Shown: positions 50,487-59,511, counted from the first letter of the stretch. The stretch is 64,000 nucleotides of DNA from Sphingomonas caeni (GCF_026013415.1 NZ_JAPDOK010000001.1:685342-749341); one strand, 5' to 3'. Notes: generated by a model from the sequence alone, not told the origin. Program-made: numbers and translations.

Positions 50487-51488
50487 ATGCGCTTCTTCTC
50501 GGACAATGCGGCTGCGGTCTGCCCCCAGGTGCTCGACGCGCTGGCGCGGGCGAACCATGTCGATACCGCCTATGACGGCGATGCGCTGAGCCAGTCGCTC
50601 GACGCGGCTTTCTCGGACGTGTTCGAAACGAACGTGCGCGCGCTCTGGCTGCCCACCGGCACCTCGGCGAACAGCCTTGCGCTCGCCGCGCTCTGCCCGC
50701 CCTATGGCGGTGTGGTGTGCCACCGTCATGCGCACATCCAGGTCGACGAATGCGGGGCGCCGGTCTTCTATACCGGGGGCGCGACCCTGCTGCTCGGCGA
50801 GGGGCCGGGGGCGAAGCTGACCCCGCAAGCGATCGGCGATGCGGTTTCGGGAATCCGGCCCGATGTCCACCAGGTCCAGCCGCACGCCGTCTCGATCACC
50901 AACGCCACCGAATATGGGCTGGCCTATACGCCCGCCGAGGTCGGCGCGATCGGCGAGCTGTGCCGCGAGCGTGGCTGGGGGCTGCACATGGACGGCGCGC
51001 GCTTCGCCAATGCGGTGGCGCATCTGGGCGCCTCGCCCGCCGAGGTGACGTGGCGCGCGGGGGTCGATGCGCTGAGCTTCGGCTTCGTCAAGAACGGGGG
51101 CATGAGCGCCGAGGCGCTGGTGTTCTTCAAGCCCGAGCTTGCCGCCGCCACGCTGATCCGCCGCAAGCGCGCGGGGCTGCTCTTCTCCAAGGGCCGCTAT
51201 CTCGCGGCGCAGCTGCTGGCGATGCTGAAGGACGATCTGTGGCTCGCCAATGCGCGCGCAGCCAATGCTGGCGCGGCGCTGCTGGCGCGCGCGGCGGGGG
51301 ACCGGCTGGTCTTCCCGGTCGAGGCGAACGAGGTGTTCCTGAGGCTCAGCGCCGGCGAGGCCGCGAGCCTGCGCACGCTCGGTTTCGATTTCTACGACTG
51401 GGGCGTCGGCGAGGCGCGGCTGGTGATCAGCTGGGACCAGAGCGAGGACGCGATCCGGCCGCTGGCCGAAGCGATCGCGGCGTTGTGA
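50487..51488 (+). CDS. Low-specificity L-threonine aldolase family PLP enzyme
   Basis: Cleaves L-threonine or L-allo-threonine to glycine and acetaldehyde. 333 residues of PLP fold-type I. Markers: RFFSDNAAAVCPQVLDALAR, ALWLPTGTSANSLALAALCP, VVCHRHAHIQVDECGAPVFY, the Asp/Arg-containing GLHMDGARFANAVAHLGASP, and the PLP lysine in DALSFGFVKNGGMSAEALVF. The C-terminal WDQSEDAIRPLAEAI is typical. Its stop overlaps the GTG start of the EamA transporter gene (GTGA), indicating co-translation; such pairing suggests export of a product such as an amino acid. Confidence 0.9.
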   Translation: MRFFSDNAAAVCPQVLDALARANHVDTAYDGDALSQSLDAAFSDVFETNVRALWLPTGTSANSLALAALCPPYGGVVCHRHAHIQVDECGAPVFYTGGATLLLGEGPGAKLTPQAIGDAVSGIRPDVHQVQPHAVSITNATEYGLAYTPAEVGAIGELCRERGWGLHMDGARFANAVAHLGASPAEVTWRAGVDALSFGFVKNGGMSAEALVFFKPELAAATLIRRKRAGLLFSKGRYLAAQLLAMLKDDLWLANARAANAGAALLARAAGDRLVFPVEANEVFLRLSAGEAASLRTLGFDFYDWGVGEARLVISWDQSEDAIRPLAEAIAAL

Positions 51489-52402
51489 GTTTCAACACCG
51501 CCCCCCGCTCCACGCGCCTTTCGGTCCTGATCCCCTTCGCGATCGTGACGTTGATCTGGGGATCGACCTGGCTCGTCATCAAGGACCAGCTCCACACCGT
51601 GCCACCGAGCTGGTCGGTGACCTATCGCTTCATCGTCGCGGGCATCGCGATGCTGGTCTGGGCAGCGATGCGCAAGGAGCGGCTGGGGCTCGACGCGCGC
51701 GGGATGCTGTTCGCGGCGGCGCTGGGGGTCACCCAGTTCGTGCTCAACTACAACCTCGTCTATGTCTCCGAGCAGTACATCACCTCGGGGGTGGTGGCAG
51801 TCGTCTATGCGCTGCTGCTGGTGCCCAATGCGATCCTCGCGCGCATCTTCCTGGGGCAGAGGATGGGCGCTCAGCTGACGGTCGGATCGGCGATCGCGAT
51901 CGCGGGCGTCGCGCTGCTGTTCGTGCACGAGGCGCGGCTCGACGGGGCGGAGACGCATGACGTGGTGCTGGGCATTGCGATCGCGTTCGGCGGCGTGCTC
52001 TTCGCCTCGATCGCGAACGTGATGCAGGCGACACGGACCTCCAAGGCCTATCCGATGGCGACGATGCTCGGCTGGGCGATGCTGCTGGGGGCGGCGCTCG
52101 ACGGGGCCTGGTCGCTCGCGACGGTGGGGGCGCCGGTGATCGAGTGGCGCCTCGGCTATTGGGCCGGCATCCTCTATCTGGGGGTGCTTGGATCGGCGGT
52201 CGCGTTCAACCTCTATTTCAAGCTGATCCAGGCGATCGGGCCCGCCAAGGCGGCTTATACCGGCGTGGCGATCCCGGTGATCGCGATGATCCTGTCGACC
52301 CTGTTCGAGGGCTATCGCTGGTCGTGGATCGCCGCGGGCGGGACCGTGCTGGTGGTAGCGGGGCTGGTCGTCGCGCTGAGGGCGCGCAGGCCCAACCGGT
52401 AA
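51485..52402 (+). CDS. EamA/DMT family transporter
   Basis: 305 residues from a GTG start, ten membrane helices in two EamA repeats: IPFAIVTLIWGSTWLVIKDQ with the conserved GSTW, VTYRFIVAGIAMLVWAAMRK, SGVVAVVYALLLVPNAILAR, and the second repeat LYLGVLGSAVAFNLYFKLIQ, AKAAYTGVAIPVIAMILSTL. Members export amino acids or metabolites. Coupled to the threonine aldolase gene. Its 3' end overlaps the 3' end of the convergent epimerase-like gene by 91 bp. Confidence 0.9.
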   Translation: MSFNTAPRSTRLSVLIPFAIVTLIWGSTWLVIKDQLHTVPPSWSVTYRFIVAGIAMLVWAAMRKERLGLDARGMLFAAALGVTQFVLNYNLVYVSEQYITSGVVAVVYALLLVPNAILARIFLGQRMGAQLTVGSAIAIAGVALLFVHEARLDGAETHDVVLGIAIAFGGVLFASIANVMQATRTSKAYPMATMLGWAMLLGAALDGAWSLATVGAPVIEWRLGYWAGILYLGVLGSAVAFNLYFKLIQAIGPAKAAYTGVAIPVIAMILSTLFEGYRWSWIAAGGTVLVVAGLVVALRARRPNR

Positions 52403-53118
52403 TTGGCGTAGCGCGGCCGCCAGCCGAGCAGCCGCTTCGCCTTGAGGTTCGAGACGCGGCGGTTCTCGCCATAGAAGGCGCGGGCCTTGGCAGAGAGTTG
52501 CGCCTCGTCCAGTGCGACGAGCGGCGGCGGTACGCGACCGAGCAGGCGGCAGGCATGGGCGATGACCTCGGCCTGCGGCGCGGGTTCGTCGTCGGCGAGG
52601 TTATAGGCGCCCGGAGGGCCGTCCAGGCCGGCGATCACGCCCGCGACGATATCATCGACATGGATGCGGCTGAAGACCTGGCCCGGCGCGTGGACGCGGA
52701 ATTCGGGGATGCGGTCGAGCGCCGAGCGGCCGGGGCCGTAGATTCCGGGCAAGCGGAAAACGCGCGCGCCGAGCGCGAGCCACCCGGCATCGGCTTGCGC
52801 GCGCGCGGCGCGGCGCCCCGTGCCGATGGGGGCGGTTTCGTCGACCCATGCGCCTTCCGTGTCGCCATAGACGCCCGTCGAGGAGAGATAGCCGAGCCAT
52901 GCCCCGGTGCGGGCGAGGGCGGCGCCATAGGCTTCGAGGACGGGATCGGTGTCGCCATCGGGCGGGATCGAGGAGAGGATATGGGTCGCGGCGGCGAGAT
53001 CGGGCTCACGGCCCGTGAAGCTTTCGCGCGTGGTGCCCGAGACGATCCAGCCCCGCGCCTCCAGCGCGGTGGCGAGGCGGGTGGCGGTGTAGCCGAGGCC
53101 GAAGACGAAGAGACGCAT
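52312..53118 (-). CDS. NAD(P)-binding epimerase/SDR-like protein
   Basis: 268-residue Rossmann protein related to extended SDR nucleotide-sugar epimerases. N-terminus RLFVFGLGYTATRLATALEA has the GxGYxxxR nucleotide motif, THILSSIPPDG and GYLSSTGVYGDTEGAWVDET follow (the STGVYG segment holds the Ser/Tyr-type site), then FRLPGIYGPGRSALDRIP and FSRIHVDDIVAGVIAGLDG. YeeZ/YbjT-like proteins share this. The last 20 residues (Thr/Ser/Pro-rich) lie over the 3' end of the EamA gene on the other strand, a 91-bp overlap. Substrate unknown. Confidence 0.82.
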   Translation of the reverse strand: MRLFVFGLGYTATRLATALEARGWIVSGTTRESFTGREPDLAAATHILSSIPPDGDTDPVLEAYGAALARTGAWLGYLSSTGVYGDTEGAWVDETAPIGTGRRAARAQADAGWLALGARVFRLPGIYGPGRSALDRIPEFRVHAPGQVFSRIHVDDIVAGVIAGLDGPPGAYNLADDEPAPQAEVIAHACRLLGRVPPPLVALDEAQLSAKARAFYGENRRVSNLKAKRLLGWRPRYANYRLGLRALSATTSPATTSTVPPAAIHDQR

Positions 53119-53131
53119 CCCCGGCTCCTTA

Positions 53132-53270
53132 CGTCATCCCGGCGAAAGCCGGGACCCAGCTTCTTCTTGGTGCCCTGATGGCTTTGTGTGAGCAAAAATG
53201 ACTCACACAAAGACGCAAAGCCACGAAGAGAAGAAGGCTTAGCTGGGTCCCGGCTTTCGCCGGGATGACG
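53132..53270. repeat. Palindromic intergenic repeat (GTCATCCCGG family), copy 2, with a nested element
   Basis: Perfect 29-bp arms at 53132-53160 and 53242-53270 with an 81-nt spacer. The spacer contains a second inverted repeat: TTTGTGTGAG and CTCACACAAA around CAAAAATGA, with GACGCAAAGCCACGAAGAGA alongside, as in the element at 46.36 kb. It looks like one repeat inserted into the loop of another. Confidence 0.88.
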
Positions 53271-53279
53271 GATATGGAA

Positions 53280-53303
53280 AAGGCCGAGGTCACCCCCGGC
53301 CTT
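53280..53303 (-). terminator. Rho-independent terminator of the M28 peptidase gene
   Basis: AAGGCCG (53280-53286) and CGGCCTT (53297-53303) form a 7-bp stem, and on the minus strand a TTTTCC tract follows. It lies 26 bp after the stop codon. Confidence 0.75.
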
Positions 53304-53328
53304 CTCGATTTGATCGTCGGATCGGAGT

Positions 53329-54948
53329 CTATTTCGCTCCGTAGCCGTCGAACAGCACGCCGAAGAAATCGCCCTTGTTCCAGCTCGGGCGCTGGTCGGC
53401 ATCGGCGATGATGCGCGCCACGCCGTAATTGATCCGCACGAACTTGGCGGCCGAATCCCAATTGAAGGGCAGGTCGATCTGGTCCGACGGCTTGTGGTAA
53501 TTATTGTCGAGGAAATATTTCTGCGCCGCGGCCCCGGGGCCGCCCGGGCCGGTATCGATCGACACCGAAGGGATACCCGACTGGACGAAGCTGTAATGGT
53601 CCGAGCGGACGAAGAAATTCTCCTCCGGGGTCGGATCGGGGACGACCTTCAGCCCCTCGCCCGCCGCGACCTGCGCGACCACCGGGCCGATGCTCGACCG
53701 CTCGCCGCCCTGCACCACCAGATCCTCGACCGCATAGGTGAGGATCGGCATGTCGAGATTGACGTCCGCGACGATCTTCTCCTTCGGCACGGTCGGGTTG
53801 TGCGCGTAATAGGAGGAGCCGATCAGCCCCTTCTCCTCGGCGGTGAGCGACAGGAAGATGATCGTGCGGCGCGGGCGCTTGCCCGAGCGCTGGAACATGC
53901 GCGCGACCTGGAGGATCGAGGCCGATCCCACCGCATTGTCCATCGCGCCGTTATAGATGCTGTCGCCACCCACCGCCTCGCCGACGCCGACATGATCGAG
54001 GTGCGCCGAGAGGATGACATATTGGTCCTTGAGCACGGGATCCGACCCCTCGAGCACGGCGACGACATTGTGGCTCTTGGTGAAGCGGTTGCGGGTCTTG
54101 CTGACCGCGTCCATCGTCACCCCGAGCGCGCCGGTGGGGATCTTCGCGCCCTTCTTGTCGGCGGCGAGGACATCGGCCCATTTGATCTTCGAGCCCGCGA
54201 ACAGCTTCTCCGCGCCCGCCCAGCTGACATAGGCAAAGACCGGGGCGGCCGGCGACACGTCGAACGCCTTGCCGTCGGGGCTGGCCCAGGTGGTGCGCTC
54301 ATAGGCCCAATAGGGAACGATCCGGTCGAAGGCGTAATCCTCGTGGGTCTGGTTCGATTCGATCGTGACCACGCCGACCGCGCCGCGGGCCGCGGCGAAG
54401 CGCGCCTTCTGGTCGTCGTCCCCCAGATGCGCCGCGACCTCGGTCGGGAAGCCCTTGGGCACGCCCGGCAGGAAGGCGACGACCTTGCCGCGCACGTCGA
54501 GCCCCTTGTAATCGTCGCGCTTGCCTTCGGGATAGACGATCCCATAGCCGACAAACACGACCTGGCCCGAGGCCTTGAACTCGGGGCTGCTCGGCACCGG
54601 GCTCGACAGGAAATCCTTGCCATAGGCCATCGGGATCAGCGTCTTGCCGCGGGTCAGCGCCATCGTGCCGTCGCGCGTCGGGCGATAGGAGACGAGGCTG
54701 ACCGGCTGGAACCAGCTGCCGTTCGCGCCGCCGGGCTTGAGCCCTGCGGCCATATATTGGCTGGCCATGAAATCCGCCGCGACATCGAAATCGCGCGTCC
54801 CCGCCTCGCGCCCGCGCATCGAATCCGCCGAGAGGAACTGGACGGTCGATTTGAGCTCGGTCTGCTCGGGGGTGAGGGGGGCGACCTGTGCCTGCGCGGC
54901 GAAAGGCGCCAACAGCAGCAGGGGAAGAAGCAACAATCTACGCAGCAT
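53329..54948 (-). CDS. Secreted M28 family zinc aminopeptidase, copy 1
   Basis: 539 residues. Signal peptide MLRRLLLLPLLLLAPFAAQA. A PA-domain insert is present (about 150-270: GQVVFVGYGIVYPEG, VRGKVVAFLPGVPKG). The co-catalytic zinc residues of M28 are all in place: ILSAHLDHVGVGEAVGGDSI (His, Asp), NGAMDNAVGSASILQ (bridging Asp), LSLTAEEKGLIGSSYYAHNP (Glu pair) and IVADVNLDMPILTYA (Asp), with YHKPSDQIDLPFNWDSAAKF giving the last His. It probably releases N-terminal residues in the periplasm or medium. 71 bp after a paralogue in the same orientation. Confidence 0.93.
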   Translation of the reverse strand: MLRRLLLLPLLLLAPFAAQAQVAPLTPEQTELKSTVQFLSADSMRGREAGTRDFDVAADFMASQYMAAGLKPGGANGSWFQPVSLVSYRPTRDGTMALTRGKTLIPMAYGKDFLSSPVPSSPEFKASGQVVFVGYGIVYPEGKRDDYKGLDVRGKVVAFLPGVPKGFPTEVAAHLGDDDQKARFAAARGAVGVVTIESNQTHEDYAFDRIVPYWAYERTTWASPDGKAFDVSPAAPVFAYVSWAGAEKLFAGSKIKWADVLAADKKGAKIPTGALGVTMDAVSKTRNRFTKSHNVVAVLEGSDPVLKDQYVILSAHLDHVGVGEAVGGDSIYNGAMDNAVGSASILQVARMFQRSGKRPRRTIIFLSLTAEEKGLIGSSYYAHNPTVPKEKIVADVNLDMPILTYAVEDLVVQGGERSSIGPVVAQVAAGEGLKVVPDPTPEENFFVRSDHYSFVQSGIPSVSIDTGPGGPGAAAQKYFLDNNYHKPSDQIDLPFNWDSAAKFVRINYGVARIIADADQRPSWNKGDFFGVLFDGYGAK

Positions 54949-54970
54949 CAGGCGCCTCTCGTAAAGAACA

Positions 54971-54994
54971 CGCGGGCGGCGATGGCCGCCCGCG
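54971..54994 (-). terminator. Terminator-like hairpin between the two M28 genes
   Basis: CGCGGGCGGC (54971-54980) and GCCGCCCGCG (54985-54994) make a 10-bp perfect stem with a GATG loop; on the minus strand TGTTCTTTAC follows. It should partly separate expression of the two peptidase genes. Confidence 0.6.
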
Positions 54995-55019
54995 CGGGAA
55001 GAAGAAGGACATCGGGAGC

Positions 55020-56693
55020 TTATTTCGCCCCCGGCCCTCCATAGAGCGTACCGAAGAAGTCACCCTTGTTCCAGAGCGGCCGCACGTCCGCATCGGCGAT
55101 CTCGCGCGCGATCCGATAATTGACCTCGATGAAGCGCACGCCCGATTCCCAATCGATCGGCGGAGTCTGGACGAGCTCGTCCGAGGGCCTGTGGTAGTTG
55201 TTGGCGAGGAAGGCCTCCACCGCCGCCTTGCCCGGCCCGCCCTCGCCCGGCCACAGGAAGACCGAGGGGATGCCCTGCTGGACGAAGCGGTAATGGTCCG
55301 AGCGGACGAACAGCCCCTCATCCGGAAGCGGATCGGGCGAGATCGTCACCCCGATCCCCTTCGCCGCGCGCTCGACGATCGGGCCGAGGGTGGTGCGCGG
55401 CGCGCCGAACACGATGATGTCGGTGAATTTGTAGGTGATGATCGGCATGTCGAGATTGACGTTGGCGACCAGATTCGCCTTGGGCACCGTCGGGTTGTGC
55501 GCGAAATAATCGGCGCCGACGAGGCCCTTCTCCTCGGCGGTGACCGCGAGGAACAGGATCGAGCGGCGCGGCGCCTTGCCCGAGGCCTTGAAGCGCTTGG
55601 CCTCCTCGATCAGCGTGGCGATGCCGACGGCATTGTCCATCGCGCCATTGTTGATCGTGTCGCCCTTCGCATTGGGACGGCCGACGCCGATATGATCGAG
55701 ATGCGCCGAGAGCACGACGACTTCCTTCGCGAGCGTGGGATCGCTGCCCGGGATCATGCCGGCGACATTGTAGCTGGTGACCGGCGTCGTCTCGGTCTTG
55801 AGGCTGACGCTGAGTGTGGCCGGAAGGACTTCGGCCTTGAACTTGGCGGCGTCATCCTCGGCAAGCTTGGCGACGGTCGCCCAGGGGGTCCTGGAGCCCG
55901 CGAACAGCTTCTCGGCGGCGACCATCGAGATGCTGCCGAGCGCCGGCGTGCCCTCGGCGGCGAAGAAGCCGGTGCCGTCGGCATGCGCCCAGGTCATGCG
56001 GACCCGGTCCCAGCCTTGGGGACTGAAGGGGCGGGCCTTGGCCGCGGCCGGGGTTTCGATCGTGATGAAGCCGATCGCCCCATGCGCCCTGGCGATCGAC
56101 GCCTTGGTGGTCGGCGAACCGAAATGCGCGCGCTCCTCGCCCGGGAAGCTCTTGGGCGCGCCGCCGAAAAAGGCGACGATCTTGCCGCGGACATCGACGC
56201 CCTTGTAGTCGTCGCGGCCGAGCGTGGGGGCGGTGAGGCCATAGCCGACGAACACGACCTGCGCGCTGACATTGGTCTCGGCCCTGGTCGGATCGGCGCT
56301 GGGGAGATATTCGGTGCCGAAGGTCAGCGCGACCGGCGCCGCGTTCTTGCCCTTTGGGGTGAGCGTGAAGCTGCCCTGGCTGACCGGCTTATAGGCGAGC
56401 AGCGGCACCTTCTGGAGATAGGAGCCGTCATCGCCCGCCGGACGCAGCCCCGCGGCATAGAATTGCGACGCCACATATTGCGCGGCGATGTTGAACTCGG
56501 GCGACCCGGCGTCGCGGCCGCGCATCTCGTCCGAGGCGAGGAACATGACGTGCGCCTTCATCGCCGCCTGATCGGCGGGAAGCTCGGCATTGAGGATGCT
56601 GTTCTTCTGGACGGGCGAGAGGTCTGCGGTCTGCGCGAAGGCAGTGGAGGCGAGCGCCATCATGGCGAGCGGTGCGGCGATAAATCGAAGCAT
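55020..56693 (-). CDS. Secreted M28 family zinc aminopeptidase, copy 2
   Basis: 557 residues from the ATG at 56693, with signal peptide MLRFIAAPLAMMALASTAFA. Same plan as the adjacent copy: PA insert (SAQVVFVGYGLTAPTLGRDD, VDVRGKIVAFFGGAPK), and zinc residues in VVLSAHLDHIGVGRPNAKGD, NGAMDNAVGIATLIEEAKRF, LAVTAEEKGLVGADYFAHNP, VANVNLDMPIITYK and NNYHRPSDELVQTPPIDWES. Both end in WNKGDFFG...GYGAK/GGPGAK. Tandem duplication is evident, with much divergence in the first 250 residues. Divergent from pepN, so three aminopeptidase genes cluster here. Confidence 0.93.
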   Translation of the reverse strand: MLRFIAAPLAMMALASTAFAQTADLSPVQKNSILNAELPADQAAMKAHVMFLASDEMRGRDAGSPEFNIAAQYVASQFYAAGLRPAGDDGSYLQKVPLLAYKPVSQGSFTLTPKGKNAAPVALTFGTEYLPSADPTRAETNVSAQVVFVGYGLTAPTLGRDDYKGVDVRGKIVAFFGGAPKSFPGEERAHFGSPTTKASIARAHGAIGFITIETPAAAKARPFSPQGWDRVRMTWAHADGTGFFAAEGTPALGSISMVAAEKLFAGSRTPWATVAKLAEDDAAKFKAEVLPATLSVSLKTETTPVTSYNVAGMIPGSDPTLAKEVVVLSAHLDHIGVGRPNAKGDTINNGAMDNAVGIATLIEEAKRFKASGKAPRRSILFLAVTAEEKGLVGADYFAHNPTVPKANLVANVNLDMPIITYKFTDIIVFGAPRTTLGPIVERAAKGIGVTISPDPLPDEGLFVRSDHYRFVQQGIPSVFLWPGEGGPGKAAVEAFLANNYHRPSDELVQTPPIDWESGVRFIEVNYRIAREIADADVRPLWNKGDFFGTLYGGPGAK

Positions 56694-56834
56694 ATGGAAG
56701 GCCCCTGGGGTTTTAGCGTGGCGCTTGGGTAGCACGCAGGTTCGCGACCGCAACCTTCGATTCGCAATGTCCGCTCAGGGGCCGGGGCGTTTTCCGGTAG
56801 CGATGTGCGGCGTTGGTTCTATATCGCCTTGATC

Positions 56835-59420
56835 ATGGCAGATATTCAGACCGCGACCCAGGCTCCCACGGTCACACGGCGCGAGGATTATCGCGAACCC
56901 GATTGGCTGGTGAGCGAGATCGACCTCGATTTCGAACTCGATCCGGCCAGCACGCGGGTGAAGGCCACGCTGCGGGTCGCGCGCAACGGCGAACATGACC
57001 GGCCGCTGCGGCTCGACGGCGACGGGCTGGCCGCGCTTTCGGTCAGCGTCGATGGCGCCGCCGCCGACTGGTCGATGGACGGATCCGACCTGGTGATCCC
57101 GCTGGCCGGCGCCGCGCACAGCATCGAGACCGAGGTGGCGATCGCCCCCGAGCGCAACACCCAGCTCCAGGGGCTCTATGCCTCGGGCGGGATGCTGTGC
57201 ACCCAGTGCGAGGCCGAGGGCTTCCGCCGCATCACCTTCTTCCCCGACCGGCCCGACGTGCTGACTAGGTACAAGGTGCGGATGACTGCGGACAAGGCGC
57301 GCTTCCCGGTGCTGCTCGCGAATGGCGATCCGGTCGGCCAGGGCGATCTGGGCGACGGCAGGCACTGGGCCGAGTGGCACGATCCCTTCCCCAAGCCGAG
57401 CTATCTCTTCGCACTGGTCGCGGGCGATCTCGTCGCCAATCGCGGGACCTTCACGACGATGGGCGGGCGCGAGGTGCAGCTCGGCATCTGGGTGCGCGCG
57501 CCCGATCTGGCCAAGACCGACCATGCGCTCGCCGCGCTCAAGCTTAGCATGGCGTGGGACGAAAAAGTCTATGGCCGCGAATATGATCTCGACGTGTTCA
57601 ACATCGTCGCGGTCGATGATTTCAACTTCGGCGCGATGGAGAATAAGGGGCTGAACGTCTTCAACAGCCGCTACATCCTCGCTGACCCCGATACCGCCAC
57701 CGATTTCGATTATGACGCGATCGCCGCGGTGGTGGCGCACGAATATTTCCATAACTGGTCGGGCAACCGGGTGACGTGCCGCGACTGGTTCCAGCTCTCG
57801 CTGAAAGAGGGTTTCACGGTCTTCCGCGACCAGAGCTTTTCGGGCGACCAGGGCAGCAAGGCGGTCAAAAGGATCGAGGACGTGCGGGCGCTGCGTGCCT
57901 CGCAATTCCCCGAGGATGCGGGGCCGCTGGCGCATCCGGTGCGCCCCGACGCCTATATCGAGATCTCCAACTTCTATACCGCGACGATCTACAACAAGGG
58001 CGCTGAGGTCATCCGGATGATGGCCACCATCCTGGGCCCCGAGAAATTCCGCGCAGCGACCGATCTGTATTTCGATCGCTTCGACGGCACCGCCGCGACC
58101 TGCGAGGACTTTGTCCGTTGCATGGAGGAAGCGGGCGGGGTGGACCTGACCCAGTTCCGGCGCTGGTACAGCCAGGCGGGCACGCCGCGCGTCACCGCGA
58201 ATTTGAAGCACGACGCGGGGGCACAGCGCGCGACGCTGACGCTCAAGCAGAAGGTGCCGCCGACCCCCGGCCAGAGCGACAAGGCGCCGATGGTGCTGCC
58301 GCTCAAGCTGCGCCTGTTCGGCGAGGCGGGCGCGGTGACCGACGAGCAATTGGTGCTGTTGAGCGAGCCGGTGGCCGAGCTGCAGTTCGAGGGTGTGGCG
58401 GCCAGGCCGGTGCTCTCGATCAACCGCGGCTTCTCTTCCCCGATCATCGTCGAGACCGACCGGACCGCGGCCGATCTCGCCTTCCTCTCGGCGCATGACG
58501 ACGACCCCTTCGCGCGCTACGAGGCGATGCAGCAGCTGATGCTCGATACGCTGGTGAAGGCGGTGAATGGCGGCGCCGCGGACCATGGCCCGGTGATCGA
58601 GGCGGTGCGCAACACGCTGACCGACGCCGCGCTCGACCGCAGCTTCATCGCCGAGGCCGTGCTGCTGCCGTCGGACAGTTTCATCGGCGACCAGATGGCG
58701 GTGGTCGATCCCGAGGCGATCTTCACCGCGCGCGAGGCGCTGCGCCACGCACTGGGCAAGAGCCTCGAGGCGGAGTGGCGCGCGGCCTATGCCGCGGTAC
58801 GCGCAAACCGGTTCGAATATTCGCCCGCCGGCAAGGGCGCGCGGCGGATCAAGAATGTCGCGCTCGGCTATCTCGCCGCAAGCGGCGCGGCGGATGCGGC
58901 GGACATGGCCTTCGCCCAGTTCGAAGACGCCGACAACATGACCGACCGGCAGGGCGCGCTCGGCACGCTCGTCAACGGCAATTCGGAGAAGCGCTCGGCG
59001 GCGATCCAGGGCTTTTACCAGCGCTATGCCGACAATGCGCTGGTGCTCGACAAATGGTTCCAGACCCAGGCACTGTCGACCCGCGAGGATACGGCCGAGT
59101 CGGTCGAGGCGCTGGCGGGACACCGCGATTTCACGCTGGCCAACCCCAATCGGGCGCGCTCCCTGGTCGGCGCGTTCAGCGTCAACCAGCGGGCGTTCCA
59201 TCACCCCTCGGGCCGCGGCTACCGCTTCCTCGCCGACCAGCTGATCGCGCTCGACAAGCTCAACCCGCAGACCGCGGCGAAGCTGGTCCCGCCGCTCGGC
59301 CGCTGGAAGCGCTTCGATGCCGAGCGGGCGGCGAAGATGCGCGCGGAACTGGAACGGATCGTCGCGACGCCGGGGCTGAGCAAGGATATGTTCGAACAGG
59401 CGACGAAGAGTTTGGACTGA
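56835..59420 (+). CDS. pepN: Aminopeptidase N (M1 family, PepN type)
   Basis: Broad cytosolic zinc aminopeptidase. 861 residues from the ATG at 56835. N-terminal saddle domain DYREPDWLVSEIDLDFELDP; exopeptidase motif GAMENKGLNVFNSRYILADP; zinc motif VVAHEYFHNWSGNRVTCRDW followed by the third ligand in SLKEGFTVFRDQSFSGDQ, where HExxH(x18)E is complete. The C-terminal helical domain runs to FNRAxx-like ANPNRARSLVGAFSVNQRAF. Length matches E. coli-type PepN (about 870). The N-terminus lacks a signal peptide. The frame begins at 56805 in some readings, without a ribosome-binding site. Confidence 0.96.
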   Translation: MADIQTATQAPTVTRREDYREPDWLVSEIDLDFELDPASTRVKATLRVARNGEHDRPLRLDGDGLAALSVSVDGAAADWSMDGSDLVIPLAGAAHSIETEVAIAPERNTQLQGLYASGGMLCTQCEAEGFRRITFFPDRPDVLTRYKVRMTADKARFPVLLANGDPVGQGDLGDGRHWAEWHDPFPKPSYLFALVAGDLVANRGTFTTMGGREVQLGIWVRAPDLAKTDHALAALKLSMAWDEKVYGREYDLDVFNIVAVDDFNFGAMENKGLNVFNSRYILADPDTATDFDYDAIAAVVAHEYFHNWSGNRVTCRDWFQLSLKEGFTVFRDQSFSGDQGSKAVKRIEDVRALRASQFPEDAGPLAHPVRPDAYIEISNFYTATIYNKGAEVIRMMATILGPEKFRAATDLYFDRFDGTAATCEDFVRCMEEAGGVDLTQFRRWYSQAGTPRVTANLKHDAGAQRATLTLKQKVPPTPGQSDKAPMVLPLKLRLFGEAGAVTDEQLVLLSEPVAELQFEGVAARPVLSINRGFSSPIIVETDRTAADLAFLSAHDDDPFARYEAMQQLMLDTLVKAVNGGAADHGPVIEAVRNTLTDAALDRSFIAEAVLLPSDSFIGDQMAVVDPEAIFTAREALRHALGKSLEAEWRAAYAAVRANRFEYSPAGKGARRIKNVALGYLAASGAADAADMAFAQFEDADNMTDRQGALGTLVNGNSEKRSAAIQGFYQRYADNALVLDKWFQTQALSTREDTAESVEALAGHRDFTLANPNRARSLVGAFSVNQRAFHHPSGRGYRFLADQLIALDKLNPQTAAKLVPPLGRWKRFDAERAAKMRAELERIVATPGLSKDMFEQATKSLD

Positions 59421-59445
59421 CGGACAGTGATGTTCGCATCTCCGA

Positions 59446-59503
59446 CATGTCAGCGATACGTGTTATCATTTTCTACTTTTTTTAACATGTTATCGCTGAT
59501 ATG
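59446..59503. promoter_or_regulatory. Extended inverted repeat upstream of the Fic gene
   Basis: CATGTCAGCGATA (59446-59458) faces TATCGCTGATATG (59491-59503), 12 of 13 matching, and continues inwards as CGTGTTA against TAACATG with one bulged base. The centre is a T-rich stretch (TTTTCTACTTTTTTT). Within it GATACGTGTTATC and TTTAACATGTTATC are related half-sites. It ends 8 bp before the earliest Fic start. As the Fic protein ends in a winged-helix-like domain, self-regulation is possible. Confidence 0.55.
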
Positions 59504-59511
59504 TATGCGCA

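Noticed and set aside
53132..53270. The palindromes at 23.94 and 53.13 kb as ends of an insertion sequence
   Set aside because: Each pair of arms is separated by only 26 or 81 nt with no transposase; they are short palindromic repeats, not terminal inverted repeats of one 29-kb element.
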